Below the pieces are notes generated by a model. That model saw nothing but the letters and a program-made list of their open reading frames with translations, was not told the origin of the DNA and searched no databases. A stretch of DNA of 55,454 bases, taken from NCBI GenBank assembly GCA_944372345.1, contig CALVYT010000034.1:1-55454 (forward strand), read 5' to 3'. Numbering within the stretch: position 1 is the stretch's first letter; each line of letters starts with the position of its first letter. Positions 16,954-25,700 of this stretch are shown here, one piece after another. A program made the translations under genes and the position numbers. The DNA is from an uncultured Clostridia bacterium. Its GTDB lineage: Bacteria; Bacillota; Clostridia; Christensenellales; Pumilibacteraceae.

Positions 16954-18516
16954 TCAGCCGGAAACGGCGCGGGAAAGGAACAGAGTTATCAGTTTGTCGG
17001 GGCGTCCCACCTTGGCGTTGAACTCGGGCTGGAACGCCGTTCCGACAAAGAACTTTTTGACGGGCAGTTCGTATGCGTCTATATACCCGTCGTCGGATAT
17101 TCCCGAAACAAGCATACCGCTCTTGTTCAGCGCCGCGGCGTAATCGGGATTCATCTCGTAGCGGTGGCGGTGGCGCATAAATATCTCACGCGCTCCGTGC
17201 GCCTCGTGCAGAAGAGTACCTTCCACGACGGATGTCCTGTGCGCGCCTTTCTTGAACGGCACCGCGCCTTCGCATATCACGGGGACGGATGTCTTTTTGT
17301 CGAACTCGCGGCTGTCGGCGTCCTTCATACCGAGGACGCTGCGCGCGAACTCCGCTACCCCCGCGTGCGCGCCCAGACCTATCATAAGACAGGGCACGTC
17401 GTGCTCTCTCGCATAACCGGCGCAGGCTATCTTGCCCGCGAATCCGCGCTCTCCGAACCCCGCAGGAATGATGATCCCGTCGTAACCCGCAAGTTTTTGC
17501 GCCACGTTCCTTTCCGTTATGCGGTCCGAGCTTATTCCCTCCGTTTCACAGTCCACGCCGAGTTCGTAACCCGAATAGCGCAGAGCCTCGAACAAAGAAA
17601 CGTATGCGTCGTGCATTTCGACGTACTTGCCGACGACGGCTATACGCACCTTTTTCTCCCTCTCCTGCTCGTATGCCGCTTTCGCCGCCTTTTCCCACTT
17701 AGTGAGATCTGCTTCCCTGTCTTCGAGTTTCAGCTTGCGCAGCACCGCGGACGCGAATCCCTCGCTTTCGAGTTCGAGAGGTATGGCGAGGATATTGTCC
17801 GTTGTCAGATTTTCTATTATGCAGTCCTGGCGCACGTTGCAGAACGCCGCCATTTTCTTCTTGCTGCCCGCTTCGAGCGGATAGTCCGAGCGGCAGACGA
17901 TGACGTCGGGCTGGATGCCCACGTTCTGCAATTCCTTGACGGAATGCTGCGTGGGCTTCGTTTTCTGCTCCCCGCTCATCTCTATGAACGGCACGTAAGA
18001 AACGTGGACGTAAGCTATATTGTCGCTGCCTATGAGCACGCGGAGCTGTTTGAACGCTTCGAGGAACGGATTGCATTCGATGTCGCCCACCGTTCCGCCG
18101 ACATCGACTATGACTATCGTGCCGTCGTCCGGCGCCAGCAGTTGGTTGCGTATCTCGTCCGTTATGTGCGGAACGACCTGCACGGTGCTGCCGTCGTACT
18201 TGCCCTCGCGCTCGTTGCTTATCACGTTGCTGTATACCCTGCCGCTCGTGATGTCGCTCCTGCCCGTCAGGCACTCGTCGATGAACCGCTCGTAATGTCC
18301 TATGACGAGGTCGGTTTCCGCGCCGTCGTCCGTCACGAATATCTCGCCGTGCTGATACGGCGACAGATTGGACGAATCGACGTTGAAATACGGGTCGAAC
18401 TTTTGCAGCGTGACTTTGTACCCCCGCGCTTTGAGCAGCGCGCCGAGCGACGCCGCGGTTATCCCTTTTCCTATGCCGGAGACTACGCCCCCGGTGATAA
18501 CAACATATTTTGTCAT
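16954..18516 (-). CDS. pyrG: CTP synthase with inactivated glutaminase site
   Basis: 520 residues. The synthetase half (1-270) is intact: GGVVSGIGKGI P-loop, FVTDDGAETD, VGGTVGDIE and KTKPTQHSVKEL. The GATase half (about 290-520) aligns throughout, but the nucleophile elbow, normally LGICLGMQ, reads LMIGLGAH, putting Gly380 in place of the catalytic Cys (codon 17379-17377). The catalytic His of FHPEF is Gln496 (FQPEF, codon 17031-17029); only Glu498 remains. The oxyanion segment PGGFG is PAGFG. The enzyme should still make CTP from UTP with free ammonia but cannot hydrolyse glutamine by the known mechanism. Last gene of the 22649 operon, 15 bp after the HEPN gene. Confidence 0.92.
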   Translation of the reverse strand: MTKYVVITGGVVSGIGKGITAASLGALLKARGYKVTLQKFDPYFNVDSSNLSPYQHGEIFVTDDGAETDLVIGHYERFIDECLTGRSDITSGRVYSNVISNEREGKYDGSTVQVVPHITDEIRNQLLAPDDGTIVIVDVGGTVGDIECNPFLEAFKQLRVLIGSDNIAYVHVSYVPFIEMSGEQKTKPTQHSVKELQNVGIQPDVIVCRSDYPLEAGSKKKMAAFCNVRQDCIIENLTTDNILAIPLELESEGFASAVLRKLKLEDREADLTKWEKAAKAAYEQEREKKVRIAVVGKYVEMHDAYVSLFEALRYSGYELGVDCETEGISSDRITERNVAQKLAGYDGIIIPAGFGERGFAGKIACAGYAREHDVPCLMIGLGAHAGVAEFARSVLGMKDADSREFDKKTSVPVICEGAVPFKKGAHRTSVVEGTLLHEAHGAREIFMRHRHRYEMNPDYAAALNKSGMLVSGISDDGYIDAYELPVKKFFVGTAFQPEFNAKVGRPDKLITLFLSRAVSG

Positions 18517-18531
18517 CTGTTCCTCCGCATT

Positions 18532-19788
18532 TTATTCCGTTTCCACCGAGAAATTGATCTCGCTGAGTTTTTTGCAGTTGTATTCTATGACCGCGAGCAG
18601 GTTTTTGAGTATGCGCTGCGCGTCCGCCTTATCCGATATGCCGCGCGAACGCATATCCGCCGCGTTTTCAGAATGCGTATAGAAATTGCGCGTCGCGTAA
18701 TATTCCGTGTAGAGCGCAGCCATGACTTCGGCGTATACGACGGAGCCTATGCGCTTCTTATACCCTTTTTTGAGCGTATAACGTCCCTCCGCGTCCTTTT
18801 CGTATGCCTGACCTATCATCTTGACGTTTATCCCCTCAGCCTGCTGCAAGTCGTATATCAGCTTTTCGAGAGCGCGGTAGGGCGCCATCAGGAGTATGGA
18901 ATAATCGGACAGCCGCGGCACGTTGTTGAGGTCGGTTATGCCGTTGGAAAGGTCTATCCTGCTCGTTTCGGACAGATAGCGCAGCGATACGGACAGATAC
19001 TTGCGCAGCAGGCGCATATCGCACTTGCTCGTCAATCTGTCCCTGACTGCCTTGGTCAGCGGGTTCGGCACGCCCGTAAGACGCACGCCGTCCTTTTCCG
19101 CGCATAGTTCGGCAACGTTCTTCGATGAGTCGCAGAGCGTCCACGAAACGCCGCCCGCGTGCGCCGTCACCTTGACGCCGTCCGCCGTTTTCAGGTCTTT
19201 CAGCGCCCAGTCCAGCCGCTTGCGCGTAACGCCTTTGAGCAGTTCGCTGACCGCCGCCGGCTTGTCCGCTTTCTTTGTTCTGGCGCGGGCGGGCTTATTC
19301 GTCTTTTCCGGCTCCCGCCGCTCCTCTTTCCCGTCCTCGCGCACGGCGGGCGGAACGGGCACGCCGCGCACTATCGGAGTGCGCGCCTGCCGCTTTGCGG
19401 GCAGGGCGGGCGGGTTCTTCCTCACAGCCTTATCCGCCGCGGGAACGACGGCTTTTTTCTGCGTTTCCGGCTGCTCCTCTTTCGCTTTGGGCGGGAGAGG
19501 GCCGAGCCTGCTCTTTGCCGCGCCGCTGCCTTTGGGGAGCAGAGGGCGCAGCGCTTCGAGCGCGCCCGACGGCGCGTCCGCCGTCAGTATCTTCGCGACG
19601 GTATCGTATACGATCGCGATCTTCTCTCCCGACGGAGCGACGTACTGATATACTTCGAGGTGGCTCACGTCCGACGTGGGCGTGAACTTTCTGCGCGAGT
19701 ACCCCGCTCCCTCCATTCCGATGAAAGCCGCGCTGACCGCGAACGGTTCGCAGCCGTCTATGCGCAGACGTTCGGTTATCGTGTTCAT
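18532..19788 (-). CDS. RnlA-like HEPN ribonuclease-type protein, no RnlB partner
   Basis: 418 residues from the ATG at 19788 (AAGGAAAG upstream); the frame is open further upstream but that part is antisense-like. Layout: a TBP-like alpha/beta domain (about 1-85), a Lys/Pro/Ala-rich linker (about 86-180), a second TBP-like domain (about 181-250) and a helical C-terminal domain (about 255-418). The last aligns by eye with E. coli RnlA: DYSILLMAPYRALEKL matches DYCMLLYPELRTIEGV and TEYYATRNFYTHS matches YTFFNVERHSLFH. R305, E308, R367 and H372 fall on the four RnlA active-site positions, including HEPN R-x4-H. RnlA is an mRNA endoribonuclease toxin. Four-bp overlap with the DUF1667 gene; pyrG follows. 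Function here is inference. Confidence 0.75.
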   Translation of the reverse strand: MNTITERLRIDGCEPFAVSAAFIGMEGAGYSRRKFTPTSDVSHLEVYQYVAPSGEKIAIVYDTVAKILTADAPSGALEALRPLLPKGSGAAKSRLGPLPPKAKEEQPETQKKAVVPAADKAVRKNPPALPAKRQARTPIVRGVPVPPAVREDGKEERREPEKTNKPARARTKKADKPAAVSELLKGVTRKRLDWALKDLKTADGVKVTAHAGGVSWTLCDSSKNVAELCAEKDGVRLTGVPNPLTKAVRDRLTSKCDMRLLRKYLSVSLRYLSETSRIDLSNGITDLNNVPRLSDYSILLMAPYRALEKLIYDLQQAEGINVKMIGQAYEKDAEGRYTLKKGYKKRIGSVVYAEVMAALYTEYYATRNFYTHSENAADMRSRGISDKADAQRILKNLLAVIEYNCKKLSEINFSVETE

Positions 19789-20141
19789 ATTTCTTTCCTT
19801 CCGACCGACGAAACGGCCGTCAAACTTTCGCCGAGCAATGCGGCGAAAAGCGTCTGACCTTCCCGCACGGGCGCGGCGACTTCGAGCTTGGCAAGCAGCC
19901 GCGACAACGGGAGGATCTTGTTGACCGCAACGGGACGCGCCGTTCTCGCGGCGACTACGGGAGCCGTACCTCCGCGCACCCTGACGTTGAATACCGCCGT
20001 GCGCACGGGAGAGGCGTATTCGCCGAGGGCGTATTCCCGCCCCCGCGGACACTCGTTGCCCGAAACGCTGATCTCGTAAAGATCGCTGTCCGCCCGAAGC
20101 AGACATCCGCGTTCGCATTGCGTGCAGATCATCTCTTTCAT
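19785..20141 (-). CDS. DUF1667 cysteine-containing redox-module protein
   Basis: 118 residues. The N-terminus CTQCERGCLL (Cys6, Cys9, Cys13) and SGNECPRGREYALGEY (Cys30) form the four-cysteine DUF1667 signature, probably a small metal or Fe-S site. A beta-rich remainder contains TARPVAVNKILPLSRLLAKLEVAAPV. In Clostridia such proteins are encoded with GlpA-like and sarcosine-oxidase-alpha-like flavoproteins, as here. It overlaps its upstream partner by 4 bp (20138-20141) and the HEPN gene by 4 bp (19785-19788). Probable role: small electron-transfer subunit of the flavoprotein complex (inference). Confidence 0.85.
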   Translation of the reverse strand: MKEMICTQCERGCLLRADSDLYEISVSGNECPRGREYALGEYASPVRTAVFNVRVRGGTAPVVAARTARPVAVNKILPLSRLLAKLEVAAPVREGQTLFAALLGESLTAVSSVGRKEI

Positions 20142-21319
20142 TCTTCTTCCTCTATGCAGACGAATACGTTGCGGTCGACCTCGCCCTCGCCGAAACGCGC
20201 ATACGCTTCCCTGCCCGGATGCACTGCCGTCACGGACGAGCGCGCGACGAGCTGCCCGTCGTAACCGCGGAGCGTTATCCGCCCTCTGCCCGTAAACGCC
20301 GCGGGGCGAACGGCTACGGACGCGGCTTTTCCCGCCGTGACGCGCGCGGGGACGACGTAAGACACTTCGCGCGACGGACGCAGCCAATACGCCTTGCGCC
20401 CGAACTCCCCGCCGAGAGCATACGCCGCGGCGGCTGCGCCCGCTGCCGCGCCCTCCTCGTAAGCCCTGTCGCCCACGCCGCACGAGTGCAGCGCGCCGCC
20501 TACGGCGAAAAAGCCGGGCTTTGCCGTCATAAACGACGAATCCACCGTCGCTATACCGAAAACGTCGCGGGGGACGAACGGCAGCAGCGAAAGATCGGGA
20601 CGTCTGCCCGCAGCCGCAACGACAGCGTCGCACCGCAGCTGCGACTCGCCGAGCAGAACTTCGAGCGCCCTGCCGTCGGAGCGCACGGCGGTTATGCGCG
20701 CGTCCGTCGTCACGGGGATATGCAGATCGTCCGCGCATTCGAGTTTTTCGCGCGCGGACGCGCTCACCGCGCTCCTGCGTTCCGCTATCGCAGCCACGGC
20801 GACTCCGTCAAGAGCGAGGCGGTACGCCGCGCACATTCCCTCGCCGCCCGCGCCTATCACGACAGCGCGCGTCCCGATTTTGCGCCCGAACAGGCAATGG
20901 GACATCAGCGCGTCCGACGCGGTGAGTATGCCGCGCGCGCCCGACGTATGCGCGATCCCGAGCGCGGAGAACGGCACGTCGCGCCCTCCGCAGGCGAGCA
21001 CCACGGCTTTCGCCGTACAGACCGTACTGCCGTCGCCGCCCGCAGTCTCCGCTGTCATATTCTCGCCGACGCGCACCACCGCCGTGCGCATACGCTCGAT
21101 CCCCCGCCTTTCGAGCCGCGCGAGCGCCCGCGCGGCGAACTGCGGTCCCGTCGTTTCTTCGCCGAACGGCGCGCCGTAGCGGCAGTCGATGTGATACGTC
21201 AGTCTGCCGCCGAACGCGAAGGGCTCCGCGATCAGAACGCGCGCTCCCGCGTCCGCCGCGGCGGCGGCAGCCGCCATTCCCGCGGGGCCTCCGCCTATGA
21301 CGAGCACGTCCGTTCTCAT
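20138..21319 (-). CDS. FAD/NAD(P)-dependent oxidoreductase
   Basis: 393 residues. The N-terminal FAD Rossmann motif VLVIGGGPAGMAAAAAA and a second nucleotide-binding motif AVVIGAGGEGMCAAYRLA mark a two-dinucleotide-fold flavoprotein. The conserved stretches GRLTYHIDCRYGAPFGEETTG, VLACGGRD and GFFAVGGALHSCGVGD fit the family paired with GlpA-like proteins in anaerobic glycerol-3-phosphate or amino-acid oxidation. It overlaps genes on both sides by 4 bp, so the three redox proteins are probably made in fixed ratio as a membrane-associated or soluble complex. Substrate not determinable. Confidence 0.88.
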   Translation of the reverse strand: MRTDVLVIGGGPAGMAAAAAAADAGARVLIAEPFAFGGRLTYHIDCRYGAPFGEETTGPQFAARALARLERRGIERMRTAVVRVGENMTAETAGGDGSTVCTAKAVVLACGGRDVPFSALGIAHTSGARGILTASDALMSHCLFGRKIGTRAVVIGAGGEGMCAAYRLALDGVAVAAIAERRSAVSASAREKLECADDLHIPVTTDARITAVRSDGRALEVLLGESQLRCDAVVAAAGRRPDLSLLPFVPRDVFGIATVDSSFMTAKPGFFAVGGALHSCGVGDRAYEEGAAAGAAAAAYALGGEFGRKAYWLRPSREVSYVVPARVTAGKAASVAVRPAAFTGRGRITLRGYDGQLVARSSVTAVHPGREAYARFGEGEVDRNVFVCIEEEE

Positions 21320-22614
21320 ATCCCCTCCCGTTCAGTCAGCCGCCCGAACGCTTCCGCAAAGCGCGCGTCCGGCTCAGCGCGCCCCGGCAGTAGTCTGCGC
21401 GCCGCGCCCCGAACGCTGCGCGCTCCGCGGGCGATCGCTTCCGCTATCTCGCCCTCCGTAACATACGGATCGGTCATAACGACGTTCGCATAAAGCGGCT
21501 CTCGGGAAGCGAGCGCGTTCCTCTCCGCCGCGCTTAAAGCTGCGGCGCGGACGATACCGCGCTCCACGGGCAGAAAATCCGCGCGCTTCTCCGCCCGCAG
21601 ACTGCGGGCGTAAGCCGTCGCCAGCGCGGGCGCGACCGTGATACCGAACGCCCCCGCTCCGAGCAGGTGCAGCACGCAGGGCGACTTGCCGCACGCTTCG
21701 TAAAGATCGCCGCCGCGCATTAGCGCGCGCACGTCCGCGTACCCCGCCGCGTTCTCGGCGGAAAGCCCCGCCCTGTCGCGCAAGGCGCGACGCGCGTCCG
21801 GCGCGCCCGTCACTTCGGGAACGGTTCGCGCGCAGTCGGCGGTGTCCGCTCCTACGAAATACCCGCCGCGGGGATCGGGAGAAACATACCCCGCTCTCTC
21901 GAAAAACACGGGCATGGAGGGGCGGGACGGCACGTCCGCATACGCGTAATTGCCCGAGCGATGACTTATGTAAATAAAATCGCCGAGAGCGCGCGCGACC
22001 TGTCCTCCGCCGTTCCCCGCGCAGTTGACTACGCGGCGAGCCTCCACGACCTCGCCAGACGACGAACGCAGCGACGCTCCGTCAGCGGTAAACTCCGCCG
22101 ACGAAAGCGTGAAGCCGAATATAAATTCCGCTCCGTTGCGCTCAGCATTGCGCCGCAGAGCATAAACGAACGCGCACGCGTCGACTACCCCCGCGTTCGG
22201 GAAATATGCCGCCCGTAAAATATGCGCAGAAGCCAACGCAGGCTCGACCGCGACCGCTTCCTCGCCAGTCAGTTCCGTGCAGCCCACGCCGCACCTGCGG
22301 GCGTTCACGGCGAGCATGCGCGCTCCGTCCGCGTCGTCGAAGAACGCGGTCATACACCCGGTCTGCATATAGGGCACGCCGAGAGCAGCCGCGTATGCGC
22401 GGAACATCTTCTCGCCCGTCGCGGCATACTTCGCCGCCGCGGGACGGAAGGGCGCGAGAGTGCGAGCCGCGCACACGATCCCGCCGGCGGCAGGCTCGGC
22501 GCAGCACACGTCGTCAGCGGCTTCCACCACCGCGACGGACAGGCTGTAACGCGACAGTTCGCGCGCGACGGCGCAGCCGAGAACGCCGCCGCCGATTATG
22601 CAGACATCGTACAT
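21316..22614 (-). CDS. GlpA-like FAD-dependent oxidoreductase with degenerate BFD domain
   Basis: 432 residues of the DAO/GlpA family, which oxidises glycerol-3-phosphate or secondary amines. The FAD motif is VCIIGGGVLGCAVARELSRY, and FPNAGVVDACAFVYALRRNA, VNCAGNGGGQVA and LLGAGAFGITVAPALA are further family blocks. At the C-terminus (374-425) the [2Fe-2S] BFD-like domain keeps VTEGEIAEAI, but the CRCE motif before it reads VMTDP and the later GRCQGGFC cysteines are gone, so no cluster can form. First gene of the operon. The ATG (22614) lies 6 bases after the -10 box, so the transcript is probably leaderless. Confidence 0.87.
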   Translation of the reverse strand: MYDVCIIGGGVLGCAVARELSRYSLSVAVVEAADDVCCAEPAAGGIVCAARTLAPFRPAAAKYAATGEKMFRAYAAALGVPYMQTGCMTAFFDDADGARMLAVNARRCGVGCTELTGEEAVAVEPALASAHILRAAYFPNAGVVDACAFVYALRRNAERNGAEFIFGFTLSSAEFTADGASLRSSSGEVVEARRVVNCAGNGGGQVARALGDFIYISHRSGNYAYADVPSRPSMPVFFERAGYVSPDPRGGYFVGADTADCARTVPEVTGAPDARRALRDRAGLSAENAAGYADVRALMRGGDLYEACGKSPCVLHLLGAGAFGITVAPALATAYARSLRAEKRADFLPVERGIVRAAALSAAERNALASREPLYANVVMTDPYVTEGEIAEAIARGARSVRGAARRLLPGRAEPDARFAEAFGRLTEREGI

Positions 22615-22620
22615 AATTTA

Positions 22621-22649
22621 ATTATACTACAAAAGCGCGGGGATTTCAA
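22621..22649 (-). promoter_or_regulatory. sigma-A-type promoter of the redox-HEPN-pyrG operon, leaderless
   Basis: Minus strand: TTGAAA (22649-22644), 17-bp spacer, TATAAT (22626-22621), then six bases and ATG. The expected transcription start coincides with the start codon. Confidence 0.82.
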
Positions 22650-22688
22650 TCTTTTTCGCCCGCTTGCGGAGCACGGAAAGCATATAAA

Positions 22689-22720
22689 AAATCCGCCGCC
22701 GAATTTTCGGCGGCAGATTT
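22689..22720 (-). terminator. intrinsic terminator after the Ig-like surface protein
   Basis: Long stem built from AAATC, GCCGCCGAA, TTCGGCGGC and GATTT, with one mismatch. On the minus strand it runs into TTTTTATAT. Confidence 0.9.
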
Positions 22721-22738
22721 ACGAATTATTTGTCGTTA

Positions 22739-25700
22739 TCAGTTTTTCTTGCCGGCAGGCTTTCTGCGTCTGAATCTGACGAAGTAGATCACCACGCCCG
22801 CGATCAGCACGACGCCTACAACTATGAGCACTACGGCAAGGACCGTTGCGGCTCCGCTGGAAACGTTGCCGGTGCTGTCCGTCACGACTATCGTGTACTG
22901 AATATAGGACGAGTTGCCCGCGTCGTCGGTGACGGTGTAGCGCACCGTGTAGTTACCCGACGTGGAGAGCTCATACGACGTACCGCTGTTTGCGAGATTC
23001 CGCGACGTTACGGTCGCGATCGTCGAACCGCTCGGATCGATGAGCACTTTCTCGTAAGAGTAGCCCGCAGAGGAATCGTCTTTGACATCGATCGACGCGA
23101 AGTCGAAGGAATCGCCCGTCGACGCGGACGGTCTGGAATAATCGCTCGGATACGTCACGCCGTTGATCACGCCTACTGCCGCAGTGAAGTCGGGAGCAAT
23201 GACGTCGCCCGCCTTGACTTCAAACGTCAGAAGGTCGCTGCTGACCATATTGTTGATGACCGCAGTATACACGACCGTGTAAACGCCGTCGTCATCGGGA
23301 ACGAACATCGCCATATTGCCGACGAAGTCAATATCGTTGTCCTCGCAGTACTGCTCGAACGCGTCTTTGTAGGTCGACGGTATGACGTCGCCCGCCATAT
23401 AGACTTTGGGCGTCGCGCCGTCCGCGTGCGTCACTTGCACCGAGATGTCCGTAGCCGCGCCGTTGGAGGTGTAAGCCGAGACGTTGGGAAGCACCACGAA
23501 CGCGGGAGAATCATTCGTATACAGCTGACTGTAAACGGGGATCGCACCCTGCGCTTCGAGCGTCGCGGTAGCCGTGTCGCTCGCGCTCACGATCTTCGTG
23601 GCAAGCATCTTGTTCGCGGAAGCTATGCCCTCGTAAGCGTAATCCGCGCCACCGGTCGTCACGCCCGCGTAGTTACCTTCCGCCGGGGCGTCACCGTTTC
23701 TGTTAACGTAATCGTACTTGATCGCGGCGCAAAGGTTATTATCGGTCTGCGTATCGCTGTTGACGTACTCGACCGCATAGTCGGCGAATTCATAGTAGCC
23801 CGCGGAGTAAACGGTGACTTCGCTGCCCATCAGCGACATTCTGCCGCCGCTGATGCTGCGGACGAGGCTGTAATTGTTCGTGGATGCACCCGGTACGGAA
23901 ACGCCGGAATACGAATCGTTGAGCTCGTACGTCCTGCCTACTTCGAGAGTAGAAGGAAGCGCGGATGCGGAAACTATTCCGGTGTTGTCGTCGTCGCCTT
24001 TCGCGCTTATCTCCGCAAACGCCATCTGCACCGTGCTGTTGCCCATCGCGTCGAACGCGCGGACGACAACCATATAGGTTCCGGTGTTGGACGGAGTGAA
24101 GCGGATATTGTCTATGAATATCTTATTTGCAAGCTGACCGGTAAAACCGTCGTTGGATCTGTATGTTTCGAAGGAGACATCTCCGAGCGGGTTCTCGTCG
24201 ACAGCGTCGCCGTCGGCGTTCATCACGCGCTGGACGTATATCTCAAAGCCCGTGTAATCGCGAAGAGCGGGGCTGTAAGCTATCGTAGCCGAACCGAACA
24301 GCAGTTCTTCGCCCGCCACGCCGTCGACGTCCTGGGAGCCGAGCGTAAGCTCAGGCGCGGAAGTAAAGCTGCTTGAAGGAATGACTTCGACGGGAACGAC
24401 GTATTCGCTGACGTTGCCGACGTCGTCCGTCGCTTTCGCCGCAACGTATACATAGCCCTCGTCGTCCGCGACCGTCACGGTCAGATCTCTGCCGTCGGCG
24501 TTCGTGACTTTGAGTTCGTTGCCAGTACCTTCGTTTACGAGCGTGAGCGTGTTGGTGCCCGCGGTGCGGTCGAGCTCGATATAGCCCGCCGTGCCGGCAG
24601 CCGTGCCGCCCTCGTATTCGGTCAGCCCGTCAAGGAGCTCATCGAACGCAGGAACGTCGCCCGTGCCGTCATAAGACGCGTCGTTGTCGCCGGGAGCGTA
24701 AACGAGGTAGTACTCGACGCTGAGTCTGCTGTCCCGCGTGTCGGAGAAGATCACGTCGTCGATCGTGACGTCCTTTTCATACTCGCGGAACACGAGGTAG
24801 TCGGGAGCGTCGAACTCCGCTCTCGGAGCGGAAACGTCGGTCAGCGAGCTTTCGACGGAAATATTGAAGGACTGCGTGCTGCTGTTGCCCACTCTGTCGC
24901 GTGCGGTGTAAGTCACGCTGTAATCGCCCGTCTTGGAAGCGGAGGAATTGTAGAGGGCGAAGTTGAAATGTCCGGTGTATTCGCCCGTAATAGGATCGTA
25001 TTCAACAAGAACATAGGTGTTCTCGGGAACGCCCTCGCCTTTCAGCATTCCGCCCTCGACGGTGTACGCATCATTCTCCCAGTAACGGAAGAACGCATAC
25101 GTCTTACCGCCGTCGTAGTTGGGGTTGGTGGAACGGACGGACGCGGAATACTCCGTCGCGTAGATATTCGTGAACGAAAGCAGCGTTCTGCCGTCCGTAT
25201 CCGATACGTTGAAGGAGACGCGGAGGTCTGCGTCCGCATTGTTGTTGTCTACGAGTTCGGGGATCGGGAACGCGACGTCGAGATCGTCGAGCGCTACACC
25301 CTCTTCGGTCTCCGTACCGCTGTCGCCGCTCACCCACTTGCGGTTCACGCCGCCCAGACCCCAGCGGGTCGGGACGAGATCGGACTCGAATTCCTCGAAC
25401 ACGGGAGCCGTGGTATCCGAAACGATGATCGTATACGGATATTCGGCTGTCTCGTTACCGGAACTGTCGTACGCCTTATAAACGAGATCGTATCTGCCCG
25501 TTTCGGTCGGATAGAAGCTCATAAAGTTGTTGTTGTCGAACGTTACCACGACCGCCTTCGCAGCATCCGTCGTCGTTTCGCGTTCGCCGTCCTCGCCGTA
25601 AGAGTACGTCGTTCTGCTCTCGTCGCTCTCGTCAGCGAGGTAGTAGAGCGGATTGCCCGCCTCGTCTCTCTCGACATATCCCGTCACGGGGTCGACGACC

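Noticed and set aside
18532..20118. Longer start for the HEPN gene up to 20118
   Set aside because: The extra N-terminus is Arg-rich shadow sequence of the DUF1667 gene; the ATG at 19788 has a ribosome site and a 4-bp overlap.
19785..20141. DUF1667 gene as an RnlB-type antitoxin
   Set aside because: Its four-cysteine signature and flavoprotein linkage identify DUF1667; nothing resembles RnlB.
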